Source: Nothophaeocryptopus gaeumannii (taxonomy: Eukaryota > Ascomycota > Dothideomycetes > Mycosphaerellales > Mycosphaerellaceae). Taken from it: a stretch of 64,000 nucleotides of DNA. The stretch covers positions 558,001 to 622,000 of the forward strand of contig JASISA010000022.1 of NCBI GenBank assembly GCA_031771865.1, written 5' to 3'. The translations under genes were made by a program, and so were the position numbers. The number at the start of each line of letters is the position of its first letter. Position 1 is the stretch's first letter. Positions 1 through 13,809 of the stretch are shown here, in pieces. The notes under the pieces are model-generated. The model was given only the letters and a program-made list of their open reading frames with translations. It did not search any database and was not told the origin of the DNA.

Positions 1-3000
1 TAGGCATATATAGTCGTAGTTAAGAAGGTCCCTAATAGACTAGTTCTTACGACTACGGACCCTATAGTAAGGAACCGAATAGTAGTAGATACCTAAGGCC
101 TAGGTAAGGTCTTAAAGGAGGTAAGAATAGCCTAGAAAACCTTCCTAGTCCAAGTCTACTTTATTATAGTTATAGGAAACGACCTTACTATATAGCGGAT
201 CTAGTTAATTAAGGAAGACAACAAGCGGCTAATACCCGGAATCCAAGTATAGAATACCTAGTAGAAGGGCTAGAAAGCTATAGTAATAGGAATAAAGAAA
301 TAGAGTACTCTAGTAGTCGAACTAAAGATAGTAGAAGCTACTAGAGCTATAGTAGAGAAGGGTATTATTATCTCTAGAGTACTCTACGATACTAAAGAAT
401 AGGACTACTAATAGATAATAATATAGTACTTTAAGTACTAAAGATATAGCTATATTAGTATAAGGTATATAAACGGTATAGTATATGTAAGGTATAGAGG
501 AAGCTATAATATAAGAGAATATGCGTACGCGAAGCTTATAGAGATAGACCGATTAAAGTATAGTAAATATAGAAACTATAGTTAGAACTACCTAGCTTAG
601 TACTATATATGCTTAAAGAGACGAGTAATTAAGGATAAGATTTAGAGTATAAAGAAGATAGGGGCGAGCTATATAGCTAAGCTAACCTATAGTACTCCTA
701 GCTCTACTTCTCCTCTACCTTCCCCTCCTCTATAGTAAGGAGCGAATAGGGAGGGAGAGGACTAAATAGCTACCCGGATAAGCTACGAATATGTCCTAGG
801 TAGGAGGCTAATAGGAATAGTAGTAGAGAAGCGAATACTATAGAGGTTTAGGAGGCTAGTTAGAGTAGTAAATAGGGCTAAGACTATTATACTAGAGTAA
901 GGACAAGGGTTAATCTAACGAGTAATACAGCGGGATTAACTACTAGCTAGTACCTAATAAATACATAACCGATACTAAGTATACTATAGGTAAACGTACG
1001 GAAATTATAGGCTACCTACTAGTAGTTACTCGATAATTGCTAGAAAGACATTCTCGCTATCTAGGAGCTATATACTAACCTAAGTAATATAAGAATAGTT
1101 ATATATCTAAAGTACTATACTATTATAGAGGAAGATAAAGATAGGAGGGTCGTATTCTACGTCTATAAGAAGTATAGCCTATCCGAATAGTCGTACCGGA
1201 TTATAAGTAATTAGAAGATCCTTGTCACGGGCGTGGCCCGGTGACACCTGAACACCTGGATGCACGTGGTTTGGATGCTTGGTAGTGTACCAAGCATCCG
1301 GATGAACTTCGGCCGAGCCTCGGGGCTCGACTAGCATCATGTGACAGAGCCACGTGACTCTGCCAAGACCCGGAGAAGAGTTTCTTCTCGACGCGCAAAG
1401 ATCCGGTCTTCGACTCTTTGCGCTACGTCCTGTCAATAGGATTGACCTATATGGTTAATACAGTGTCTATCCAACCTGTCCGTAGCTCCCTGTACCGTTT
1501 GTGATTAGTAACCTACTTCCCGACTCCGGCCTATAACAATCCTAATCTTACTATAAACGATAATAGGAACTATATACCTCTATAATATCTATAACTAGGA
1601 TACGAGGCTTATAGTAGAGGAGCTTTTAGAAGGTATTAAGGAACCGGGAGAACACGTCCTAGTTAGAGACTTCAATCTTTACTACTATTAGTAGGGAGGA
1701 CCGTTAGTACTATAGGAGGATCTTAGAGTAAGAGAGCTACGAGAGGCGTATCGAGACACGCTATACCTAGCGATACCCCTAGGCCTTACTACCTAGAGAA
1801 AGATACTATAGTCCTAAACTAGGACGACGATAGACCTTACTCTTATAATAGAGGAGATATTAAAGAGGATAATAGCATATTAGCTAGGTAAGGAAGACAT
1901 TAACTCTAATTATATTAGCATAGAGACAACTATTAACATAGGGATACAGGAGGAGACGAGAACAAGATAGATATAGAAGGACACTAACTAGGAGGAGTTT
2001 AGAGAGACGCTCTAAAAGCTCCTACCTATAACCGAAGGGATAATAACAAAGGAGGATATAGATAGCACTATAAGTAATCTTAGTAATGCTCTATAAAAGA
2101 CAAGGGACCTTGTTGTCCGGCGTAAAACATATCGGCCGCTAGATCCAAGGAGTGTGCCGGTAGTACTACATGCGATTTAGGAGGCTCGGTAGGCAAGATA
2201 GCATATATAATAGATAGAGAGCGAGGAGTACTAGAAGGAGTAGAGGGCACGAAACTAGGAGAAAAAGAGAACTATCTAGATAGAGAAAAGGAAATAGTAG
2301 AGGACCGTAGTTCACAAAACCGCTAGCGAGCTATAGGGAATATAGAAGCTAGCTAAGTAGGCAAAGAATAGCGATAGCCCTATTCGACCTCCCTAGATAC
2401 CTATACTAACATATAATAACGATTAGTTTACGACGGATAGTACGAAAATAGAGATCCTACGGATAGCCCTTTTGCTAATACTAGAGCCCGTAGATACATT
2501 AGATATCGAGAGTACTATATACCTAGAACCTATTAATATAGCATGCGAAATTATAGAAGAGGAGGTATAAAAAGTAGTCTAAAGACTACCGAACGACAAG
2601 GCTCCCGGCCTCGACGAGATACTAAATAGATGTATTAAGAAGTGCCTAGCTTAGCTACTCCCTATCCTCTAACGTATCTTCTAATAGTGTGTTTCAATTA
2701 GCTACTACCTAGCCTAGTTTCGGAAAGCTAGGACGATTATACTATAGAAGGCGGGTAAAGACTTATCTACTCTAAAGGGATAGAGGCCTATTGCCCTTCT
2801 ATCGTGCATTAGTAAGATACTAGAAGTAATAGTTGCACGGAAAATAGGATAGGCTATATAGGAACATAAGTTACTTCCTTAAAACTAAATAGCGTAAGCG
2901 GGTAGATCGACTAGAGACGTACTACGGTACATCCTTTAAAGCGTTTAGACTACGTAGAAGAAAGGTAAGGTAGCCTCGGTATTATTACTTAATATAATAG

Positions 3001-4750
3001 GAGCGTTTAACAAAGTTAATTACGAACGGTTAATCTATAACCTACGGTATAGGAGGATTCTATACTAGATTATAGCTTTTATAGCGTTATTCCTAAAGGA
3101 TAGAGAGACAATAATCGCTATCCCCGGATACGAGTTACTAGTAGCACGAGTAGTATACGGAATCCTATAAGGAAGCACTATCTTACCTATCCTATTCCTC
3201 TTCTTTATAGCCTCCCTCCTAGAAGGAATAGAATATACCGAAGTAGTTGGGTTTATAGATAATACATACCTTATTATAGTATTAAATTCGATAAGAGGTA
3301 CATGCGAGGTACTAGAAAAGGACTATAATAGCTATCTACAATAGGCCTTAAGACATGGAGCTAAGTTCGCCTCTAAGAAATATAAAGTTATGTACTTTAT
3401 AAGGGGTATAAGGAGCATATCCGAATCCTAGAGAGCACCTAATATCCCGTCGCTCTAGAGTAGCCTAGAGGACACAATAAGGGTCCTAGGAGTAATCGTT
3501 AATAAGAGACTCAAGTAGCACGCATAGATAGAGAATACCCTTATAAAAGCAAAACGGCTAGAAGCTATACTACGACGGATTACTACTACTACGTAGGGCG
3601 CTACGGTAGAGATAGCCCGTAAGCTATATATCTTAATAATTAGGCTAGTAGTAATGCACGGGAGCGAGGTATAGATAGTAGGAAAGGAGACTAGAATCTT
3701 AAAAATGCTCTAATAAAAGCTATAGGTAATATAGAATAGATTCCTACGGATAATCCTTAGGGCCTACCGAGCTATACTAACGCGACTGTTATACAAAGAA
3801 CTCTAGATCGAAGACATTACCGAGTATAGGAAGAGAACTGCTATAGCTGTAATAGCTACGTAGAGGTAGAGGCCGGATATACACTAGGCTATGCAAGAGC
3901 TAAAGGGGCGGATCCTACTAAAGTACGGATAACTTAGGGTATATAGTAGACGCCTAAGAAAACTATACAGCTCGCTACTAGAGTAGATAGACGAGTAGGC
4001 TACTATCCTACGGTCCTAGCTCTCTTATATAGATAGAGTAGATCTAAAGAAGACTCGGAAAGTAATATAGACTATCCTCTAGGGCTAGTATAAGCGGGAC
4101 GAGTTATAGAAGTAGGATAATACTAGGCGCGAAGGAATCCTCCTACTCGCGTTTAGGACTCCATGGAATACTAATACCCGGGAGCTTTATCGAGGGCCTA
4201 GTAAAGCCTAGGCTACGATAGTGTTCTAGATACGGTTAGAGACAATTAGCCTTCCTTACTTCCTCTATAAGGTTAGGGTACCCGATACTAGCCCCTACTG
4301 CGAATATAGAGATAGAGGGATAGCTCGACACTACCTTGCCTACTATATAAACATGCGAGAGAGTAGAAGGGAACTTATCTTAGCTACTAGATACTAGGAC
4401 GCGAGAAGATAGCTTACTAAGTTTCCTAGACAAACCGCAGCGTAGGTAATAAGGTATCTCCCTATAGGACAATTCGAGTAGACCCTTAAACATCTCCTAG
4501 AGTAGGCCGGAGATCTCGAACCCAAGTAAGGAGGATAATGTTAACTCTAGCGTATTAGCTAGCTACCTACGGGCAAATATATTAGTTCTATAGTACCTAA
4601 GATATAGTAGGGTATAAGGTATAATAGAGAAGGGAGGAAGTTTTACGCTATAGGTACTTTCTATAGGGTTTTTTTTTATAACATATAGATATGCTAGAAG
4701 GGGCACGGCCTATAGCTAGCTCGAATACATTTATTATTATTATTATTATA
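1..4750 (+). mobile_element. LINE (Tad-like non-LTR retrotransposon), RIP-degraded copy A
   Basis: This is a decayed non-LTR retrotransposon on the plus strand, cut off at its 5' side by the window edge. In order it shows a remnant gag-like cysteine cluster (about 560-620), an APE-type endonuclease motif readable as DFNL followed by WGG (about 1655-1720), a reverse transcriptase region (about 2600-3300, with the IL-GSTILPILFLFF block near 3165-3210 and an FxDN catalytic box just after), and a C-terminal cysteine/histidine region (about 4290-4400). It ends in an (ATT)n tail at about 4730-4750. Every frame is full of TAG and TAA stops in TpA-rich context, so it is inactive. It is the same family as the copies at 8533-13800 and 18266-19930, and the solo LTR at 1223-1538 is inserted into it. 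Assignment to the Tad clade is by motif style, not by database search. Confidence 0.85.
1223..1538. mobile_element. Solo LTR (316 bp) with 5 bp target duplication ATCCT
   Basis: A GC-balanced island inside the AT-rich LINE. It starts with TGTCACGGGC and ends with a mutated version of GCCCGTGACA (here GGCCTATAACA), the TG...CA inverted ends of an LTR. It is flanked by ATCCT on both sides (1218-1222 and 1539-1543). The sequence is nearly identical to 24130-24445 and no internal retrotransposon sequence is present, so it is what remains after LTR-LTR recombination. The corresponding place in LINE copy B (11624-11628 on the opposite strand) has a single uninterrupted ATCCT, which confirms the insertion. 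Confidence 0.92.
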
Positions 4751-6190
4751 GTACGCTCTCTAGTATTATCTATACTTTAGCTCTATTCATTATTACTAGT
4801 CTAACTACTACTATATAAAGGTATCTTACCTTCTAGAAGGATACTCCCTATATAGACTTGTATAGCCTTTAGAGGGATTACGTCTAGGCTCTACCCTTCT
4901 CTACTACTATTTTAATATATAGTCCCTACTATAGCTTAGAGTCTACCCTTACTCCTAAGAGTCTAAGGTATAGGACTAGGCTATCTTATACCCCCTAGAT
5001 ATTTACTATAGCTTGTATATTATGTCTTTTCCTACTCCTAGAGAAGTATATAAGCTAATACTTCTATAGTACGAATATAGCCCTATACCTAGATACCTAC
5101 TAAATATACTTATTATATACTACTTCTAGTCTTCTATAGTTAGTCTCTATGCTTTCCCTAAAGGTAAGGATATTAGAGTTATTAATAAACCCTATAGCTA
5201 TTACCCCTCTCCCTTCTAGGTCTAGGAGGAGTATAGATGCAAAGAATAGGAATAGTATTAGGGATAGGGTTGATCCTTGTAGGATTCCTATAGCTTAAGG
5301 TCTTAGGTAGTCTATATATTCTCCTAGCCTAAGATATATTGTCCTATCTTAGAGGAATCACTAGATGAATTGCACAATATAGGGAGGGTATACCTTTATT
5401 TTAATACTATAGATAAGCCTCTAGTAGGAGATATTGTCGAAGGCTCCTAAAATATCTAGGTATAGTATTAAGGCTACTATTCTTAGGTTTGTCTTCTAGA
5501 CTATTTGGACTTATTCTATAATAAGTTCAAGTATAGATACTATTAATCTCCCTAGCCTTGCTCCTATCTAGGATTGTAGGAGGAGGCCTCTCGCCTCTAC
5601 TTCCTTACTTATCCTCTATGCTACGATAGCTTCTAGGACCTTGGCTAGGGTATTAAGTAGGGCAATTAGCCTATAAGTACCTAGTTTAGTATAGTTAGGT
5701 TTCTATAGCTTCTTCAGGACGACTATTATAGAGTACTTTAGAGGCTTGGGGTAGTATCCTTAGCCTATAAAGAATTTGTATAAGAGAGGACCTAGCGCTA
5801 TCCTACACGCCTTAAGTAGAAGGTTTAGTATTCAGTTAGGCCCTAGGGCCTTCTTAACTAGGATCTTTCTTAGGATTGCCTAGAGTTTACTGAGTTGGTC
5901 TTCTACCTCTATTTTAAAGGGTTTTAGGTATATTACCTTATAGATATCTTGTAGGTCTACTACCTTTAGTCCTAGGAAGAAGTGTTAAGCGAGCGCCTCT
6001 ACCTTGCCTTAGTCCTCCGTCTATAGTATTCTATTCGAGTCCTTTATCCCTAGGAACTAGGGAAGGGGAGTCCTTTTACCTACCCCTTCCCTCGCCTATT
6101 TAGCTAGTTTCTAGATCTTCTTTAGGTCCTCTATAATTTCTTTTACAGTTGCCCTCTATACTAGGTATTTATATATATAATAAGATCCTC
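4751..6190 (-). mobile_element. Second LINE family, reverse transcriptase fragment (RIP-degraded)
   Basis: Read on the minus strand, this stretch contains a broken reverse transcriptase unlike copies A to C. Recognisable blocks from right to left are GPxGIPNRLL, a KPNYTKLGTYRLIALLNT-like palm block, an LDI-GAFDNISY block, GILQGSTLS-ILFLFFAS near 5240-5300, and a degenerate catalytic box reading AIGFINNSNILTF near 5165-5205, where a living element would have DD in place of NN. Stops interrupt all frames. It abuts the tail of LINE A. Family placement (Tad-like) is inferred from the order and wording of these blocks. Confidence 0.75.
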
Positions 6191-8532
6191 TAACTTATAG
6201 TTATATCTAATTAAACCTTTAATACTTAGTATAATAGAGGTCTTAGAGATAATAAAATATAGAATATATCCTATAATCTTAATTATTATACTCGATTATA
6301 GGCTTAATTAGTTATATATCTCTATTAATATAACTTATTCCAATATCTAATAAGATAATACGACTCTTAATTATACCTAATTATCTTTAGAATAAGCTAG
6401 TTTATAAAGGAATAAGATTTAGAGTATATTCTAAGAATTTACTTTTTATACTTTACTTTAAGCTTAATTAGATATACATAGCTATTAATAAAACTTCTTT
6501 CTATATATAATAAGATAATCCGGCTCTTATTTATATCTAATTAAGTACGTATTCCTTAATATAAAACTTAAGCTAATACTAGACTTATTCTTATTTTATC
6601 CTCTAGATCTACTTCTTATAAGCTTAAATATAGTACTTGATATAGTCTATTAGATATACAGATCAGTTATATCAATACTTAGTTCTTTCTAATTAAGTCT
6701 ATAATATCTATTATATATAGTATTAAAACTAGAGTTAGGTCTATATTTTAAACCTCTTATAAATTAGCTACTCTAAGCCTAGTTAGATATAAGTAGCTTT
6801 TTATATAATTTAATATATATATAAATAAGCTATTTTTACTACTAGTTATATCTATTTGAGCTTATAGTAGTTACTATAATAGTAAAAGCTATTATTAGAC
6901 TTATTATCTCTTACCTTCTAGATTTACTTACTAAAAAGCTATTTCGATATAACTAAAACTTAATATAACTTATCTATATACCTAATAGAATAACTTATAA
7001 CTATTATACTTACTAAACTAGGAAATATATATAACTAGCTCTATAGTATATAAGTAGTCTTAGTATCTATACTCCTCTAGTTTTCTTTATTTACTATCTC
7101 TATACCTTTTTAATACTTAGGCTTATTCCCTCCTAGACTAATTAGATTTAGTTAACTACTAGTATAAGTATAGATAAGCTTCCTCTAATATACCTTAGAT
7201 TTCTCTACAGCTCTCTAGCTTTCTCTAGAGCTCTCTAGCTTTCTCTAGAGCTCCCTAGCTTTCTCTAGCTCTCTTAGACTTTCTTAGCTTTCTTTAGCTC
7301 TTTAAAGATTTTGCTAGCTCTTTAGAGTCTATTTAGTCTAATTTAGGCTTCTATCTATCTTACTTATATATCTTCTTTTACTTTATCTAGATTCTCTAGC
7401 TAGTTCTTTTTCCTTTAGTATCTATAATTATCTATACTATTTCCCTATATTTATTATAGATAAAGTATCTATAAATACTTATCTATATTTAGAAGTAGTA
7501 ATATATACTAAGTATTTAGAGTCTTTCTAGATAGAAGTAGAGACTACTCTAGGTTAGACTACTTAGGTTAGGTTTAAGTATAGGTTTAGTATCTTAGTAT
7601 AAACCTAAAAGTACCTATATAGGTTAGGTATACTATTTATAGCCTAAATCTCTCTATAGGTTAAGAACTAGATCTTTTAATTAACTAATTAAATCTTTTA
7701 TTATCTATTAACTTACAATAGCTTAGCTATTTAGAATAAGACTATAAATAAAGCTTATTAATATACTCTTCTTAGATTACATATACTTAGATTGCGTAAC
7801 ATTAGGTATAGTATACTAATCTAAGCTTAGATAAGATCTAGAGAATTATCCTTACTAAAATTTTTTATTATATAAGTAAGAGAAATTAGAGTTAGCTATT
7901 AATACGACTTACCTATTATATATTAAAATATTTATTAGAGAAATTATTATATATAATATATACTAGAGTAGACTTAACTCTTCTAATTTCTTAGAGAGTT
8001 AAGGGTTATAGTAGTAAAATAGCTACTTACTAAGTAGAACTGATTATATAATTAGATATTTTATACTAGTAAAAACCTTATTATAGTATAAGGAGATAGA
8101 GGCTAAGAAGTAAGAGGTAGTACTAAAGACTACTAAGGCTAAGCTATAGGCCTTAGCTATACTAGCTCTATTTATATATATATAATAGGCCTAATTCGCT
8201 ACTATTTAGTATAATCTATATAGATCTAGGTATATAAGAGCTATTTTAGACTATAGGTAGATAGGAGCTAAGGTTCTATAGTCTAAGAATATAGAGAGTA
8301 TATATATAGAAGGGAAGTATAGCCTAGCTATAGGACTTAAAATAGTACTCTCTAAGTATAGACTCTTTTTATCTATACTTATTCTTAGGCTATATATAGA
8401 TAAAATAAGGTATAGTTTAGGAGCTTAAATACTCTTATATATATAGTAGAGAGGAAGTAGTATAGCTAAAAGGAGTATTATAATCTTTTATAGGTAGGGC
8501 TCTTAGTCTCTACTATAGTAAGTAGAGGTAGG
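6191..8532. other. AT-rich, RIP-mutated DNA without a recognisable gene
   Basis: No open frame or recognisable protein is left here. A short internal repeat of a CTAGCTTTCTCTAGAGCTC type unit lies at about 7205-7300. The part from about 8090 to 8420 reappears in reverse complement at about 16830-17060, so it belongs to another dispersed repeat family. Confidence 0.6.
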
Positions 8533-11500
8533 GTAATAATAATAATAATAAATATATTCGAGCTAGCTACAGGCCGTGCCCCTTCTAGTATATCTATATA
8601 TTGTAAAAGAAAACCCTATAGAAAGTACCTATAGCGTAAAACTTCCTCCCTTCTCTATTATACCTTATACCCTACTATATCTTAGGTACTATAGAACTAA
8701 TATGTTTGCCTATAGGTAGCTAGCTAATACGCTAGAGTTAATATTATCCTCCTTACTTAGGTTCGAGATCTCTAGCCTACTCTAGGAGATATTTGAGGGT
8801 CTACTCGAATTGTCCTATAGGGAGATACCTTATTACCTACGCTACGGTTTGTCTAGGAAACTTAGTAAGCTATCTAGTAGCTAAGATGAGTTCCCTTCTA
8901 CTCTCTCGCATATTTGTATAGTAGGCAAGGTAGTATCGAGCTGTCCCTCTATCTCTATATTCGTAGTAGGGGCTAGTATTAGGTACCCTAACATTGTAGA
9001 GGAAGTAAGGAAGGCTAATTGTCTCTAACTATATCTAGAACACTATTGCGGCCTAGGCTTTACTAAGCCCTCGATAAAGCTCCTAGGTATTAGTATTCTA
9101 TAGAGTCCTAAATGCGAGTAGGAGGATTCCTTTGCGCCTAGTATTATCCTACTTCTATAACTCGTCCTACTTATACTAGCCCTAGAGGATAGTCCATGTT
9201 ACTTTCTACGTCTTCTTTGGATCTACTCTATCTATATAAGAGAGCTAGGACCGTAGGATAGTAGCCTACTTATCTATCTACTCTAGTAGCGAGCTGTATA
9301 GTTTTCTTAGGCGTCTACTATATACCCCAAGTTGTCCGTACTTTAGTAGGATCCGCCCCTTTAGCTCTTATATAGCCTAGTATATATCTAGCCTCTACCT
9401 CTACGTAGCTATTGCAGCTAAAGTAGTTCTCTTCCTATACTTAGTAATATCTTCGATCTAGAGTTCTTTATGTAATAGTCGCGTTAGTATAGCTTAGTAG
9501 GCCCTAAGGATTATCTATAGGAATCTATTCTATATTACTCGTAGCTTTTATTAGAGTATTTTTAAGATTCTAGTCTCCTTTCCTACTATCTATACCTCGC
9601 TCCCGTGCATTACTACTAGCCTAATTATTAAGATATATAGCTTATAGGCTATCTCTACTATAGCGCCCTACGTAGTAGTAGTAATCCGTCGTAGTATAGC
9701 TTCTAGCTATTTTGCTTTTATAAGAGTATTCTCTATCTATATATACTACTTAAGTCTCTTATTAACGATTGCTCCTAGGACCCTTATTATGTCCTCTAGG
9801 CTACTCTAGAGCAACGGGATATTAGGTATTCTCTAGGATTCGGATATGCTCCTTATACCCCTTATAAAGTATATAACTTTATATTTCTTAGGGGCGAACT
9901 TAGCTCTATATCTTAAGGCCTATTATAGATAGCTATTATAGTCCTTTTCTAGTACCTCGCATATACCTCTTGTCGAATTTAATACTATAATAAGGTATGT
10001 ATTATCTATAAACCTAACTACTTTAGTATATTCTATTCCTTCTAGGAGGGAGGCTATAAAGAAGAGGAATAGGATAGGTAAGATAGTACTTCCTTATAGG
10101 ATTCCGTATACTACTCGTACTACTAGTAACTCGTATCTAGGGATAGCGATTATTATCTCTCTATCCTTTAGGAATAACCATATAAAAGCTGTAATCTAGT
10201 ATAGAATCCTCCTATACTATAGGTTATAGATTAACCGTTCGTAATTAACTTTATTAAACGCTCCTATTATATTAAGTAATAATACTAAGGCTACCTTGCC
10301 TTTCTTCTATGTAGTCTAAACGCTTTAAAGGATGTACTATAGTACGTCTCTAGTCGATCTACCTACTTGCGCTATTTAGTTTTAAGGAAGTAACTTATAT
10401 TCCTATATAGCCTATCCTATTTTCTATGCAACTATTACTTCTAGTATCTTACTAATATATAATAGAAGGGTAATAGGCCTCTATCCCTTTAGAGTAGATA
10501 AGTCTTTACCTACCTTCTATAGCATAATCGTCCTAGCTTTCCGAAACTAGGCTAGGTAGTAGCTAATTGAAATATACTATTAGAAGATACGTTAGAGATA
10601 GGGAGTAGCTAAGCTAGGCACTTCTTAATACATCTATTTAGTATCTCGTTAAGGCTAGGAGCCTTGTCGTTTAGTAGTCTTTAGACTACTTTTCGTACCT
10701 CCTCTTCTATAATTTCGTATACTATATTAATAGGTTCTAGGTATATAGTACTCTCGATATCTAATATTTCTATAGGCTCTAGTATTAGGAAAAGGGCTAT
10801 CTGTAGGATCTCTATTTTCGTACTATCTATTATAAACTAATCGTAATTGTGTATTAGTATAGGTATCTAGGGAGGTCGAATAGGGCTATTACTATTCTTT
10901 ACCTACTTAGCTAGCTTCTATATTCCCTATAGCTCGCTAGCGGTTTTATAAACTACGGTCCTCTACTATTTCCTTTTCTCTATCTAGTAAATCGTATATA
11001 GTACTACTAGCATACTCCTTAGATCTAGTAGCCGATATATTTTACGCTAGATAACAAGGTCCCTTGTCTTTTATAGAGTATTACTAAGATTACTTATAGT
11101 ACTATCTATATCCTCCTTTATTATTATCCCTTTAGCTATAGGTAGGAGCTTTTAGAGCGTCTCTCTAAACTCCTCCTAGTTAGTATCCTTCTATATCTAT
11201 CTTATTCTCGTCTCCTCCTATATCCCTATATTAATAGTTAACTCTATACTAATATAATTAGAGTTAATGTCTTCCTTACCTAGCTAATATACTATTATCC
11301 TCTTTAATATCTCCTCTATTGCAAGAGTAAGGTCTATCGTCGTCCTAGTTTAGGACTATAGTATCTTTCTCTAGGTAGTAAGGCCTAGGGGTATCGCTAG
11401 GTATAGCGTGTCTTAATACGCCTCTTATAGCTCTCTTACTCTAAGATCCTCCTATAGTACTAATAGTCCTCCCTACTAATAGTAGTAAAGATTAAAGTCT

Positions 11501-13800
11501 CTAACTAGAACGTGTTCTCCTAGTTCCTTAATACCTTCTAAAAGCTCCTCTACTATAAGCCTCGTATCCTAGTTATAGATATTATAGAGGTATATAGTTC
11601 CTATTATCGTTTATAGTAAGATTAGGATCTTCTAATTACTTATAATCTAGTACGACTATTCGGATAGGCTATACTTCTTATAGACGTAGAATACGACCCT
11701 CCTATCTTTATCCTCCTCTATAATAGTATAGTACTTTAGATATATAACTATTCTTCTATTACTTAGGCTGATATATAGCTCCTAGATAGCGAGAATATCT
11801 TTCTAGCTATTATCAAGTAACTACTAGTAAGTAGCCTATAATTTCCATATATTTGCCTATAGTATATTTAGTGTTAGTTGTATATTTATTAGGTACTAGC
11901 TAGTAGTTAATCCTACCGTATTACTTGTCGGATTAACCCTTGTCCTTACTCTAGTATAATAGTCTTAGCTCTATTTACTACTCTAACTAGCCTCCTAAAC
12001 CTCTATAGTATTCGCTTCTCTACTACTATTCCTATTAGCCTCCTACCTAGGATATATTCATAGCTTGTCTAGGTAGCTATTTAGTCCTCTCCCTCCCTAT
12101 TCGCTCCTTACTATAGAGGAGGGGAAGGTAGAGGAGAAGTAGAGCTAGGAGTACTATAGGTTAGCTTAGCTATGTAGCTCGCCCCTATCTTCTTCATGCT
12201 CTGAATCTTGTCCTTAATTGCTTGTCTCTTTAAGCACATATAGTGCTAAGCTGGGTAGTTCTAACTGCAATTTCCGCATTTACTATACTTTAATTAGTCT
12301 ACCTCTATAAGCTTCTCGTACGTATATTCTCTTATATTATAGTTTCCTCTATACCTTGCATATACTATACTATTTATGTACCTTATACCGATATAGCTAT
12401 ATCTTTAGTAGTTAAAGTACTATGTTATTGTCTATTAGTAGTCCTATTCTTTAGTATCGTGGAGTACTCTAGAGATAATAATACCCTTCTCTACTATAGC
12501 TCTAGTAGCTTCTACTATCTTTAGTTCGACTACTAGAGTACTCTATTTCTTTATTCCTATTACTATAGCTTTCTAGCCCTTCTACTAGGTATTCTATACT
12601 TGGATTCCGGGTATTAGCCGCTTGTTGTCTTCCTTAATTAACTAGATCCGCTATATAGTAAGGTCGTTTCCTATAACTATAATAAAGTAGACTTGGACTA
12701 GGAAGGTTTTCTGTGCTATTCTTGCCTCCTTTAAGACCTTGCCTAGGCCTTAGGTATCTACTACTATTCGGTTCCTTACTATAGGGTCCGTAGTCGTAAG
12801 AACTAGTCTATTAGGGATCTTCTTAACTACGACTACATGTGCCTAGTTCCCTCCTTCTATAGTAAAACGCGAAACAATCTAGGTAGCTTTAGTATCCCTA
12901 AGCTTAGCCCTAGTTACTTCGTTGTCTACATGAATCTTAAGGGAGTACGTAGCTCTTTATACTTTAATACTAGATAGCTAGGCTAGCTATTAGGCTACGA
13001 CTATAGCCTAGGTTGTCTTTAGTCCTAGACTCTACTCTATCTTCTTCTAAATCTATGTAATACTACTCTATTAGATAGATTCTAGAGTAGCTTCCTAGTT
13101 AGTATACTTCGTAGTCTACGCTATAGTTAAGTAAATTAAATCTAGAATTATCTAGATTACCCTCTCTAGTTAGAGGGAGGAGTATTAACTCTAATGTATT
13201 AGTTTAGCTACCTTATTCTAAATCTCTTTTAGGGCCTCCTAAGGTAAGAGGGGACCCTACTAGTTCTTATTTACTACTATGTTCTTCTCTCTATACCCCT
13301 TCTCTTAGGAGGTTAGGTAGGAAGCTAGATTAATACTCCCTATATCTCTACCTATAGTAGTTTCTTTAGTAACCTCTTGAAATAGCTCTAGTCTATTATC
13401 TATACCTAAGGTAGTATAGCCTTGTGTACTAGCTATACTTAGTAGAGAATTCTCTTCTTCTAATACTAAGAATTAGTATTTTCGAGCGCTAACTATATAC
13501 CTACTAATAGTAGCGTATAGCCGTGCTTTAGATTAAAAATATATTCCTTCGCCCTTTCTTAGCTTTAGAGGTAGGGTAATACCTATCTAGAACTAATAGT
13601 TAAGTCTAAATAGATTAAGAATAGAGGTACTAAAGTAGAGCTAAAAGGTATCTAACTTCTAATAGCCTAGTAGTTAGATTTCGCTATCTACTATACTATT
13701 ACCCTTAGCCTATTATATAGCGCCTTTATATAGTAAATACCTACTATATTTATCTTAATTAAAGCTCTACTCTTAAAGACTATCTTTTAATTATACTACT
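8533..13800 (-). mobile_element. LINE copy B, near full length, RIP-degraded, inverted relative to copy A
   Basis: The same LINE family as 1-4750, in reverse orientation. Its 3' end carries a (TAA)n tract at about 8534-8553 (plus-strand reading). It then shows the C-terminal Cys/His region (about 8900-8990), reverse transcriptase (about 9990-10600), endonuclease (about 11480-11530) and the gag-like part with a CxxC...HxxxC cluster (about 12215-12300). Sequence matching window base 1 of copy A lies near 12840; beyond that copy B extends towards about 13800, so the family is probably a little over 5 kb. The exact 5' end is not certain. TpA-rich stops occur in all frames. Confidence 0.83.
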
Positions 13801-13809
13801 AACTTACTA

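Noticed and set aside
1179..1436. Open frame of 85 codons on the minus strand
   Set aside because: It lies almost wholly in the solo LTR, which is open only because it is not RIP-mutated; no domain.
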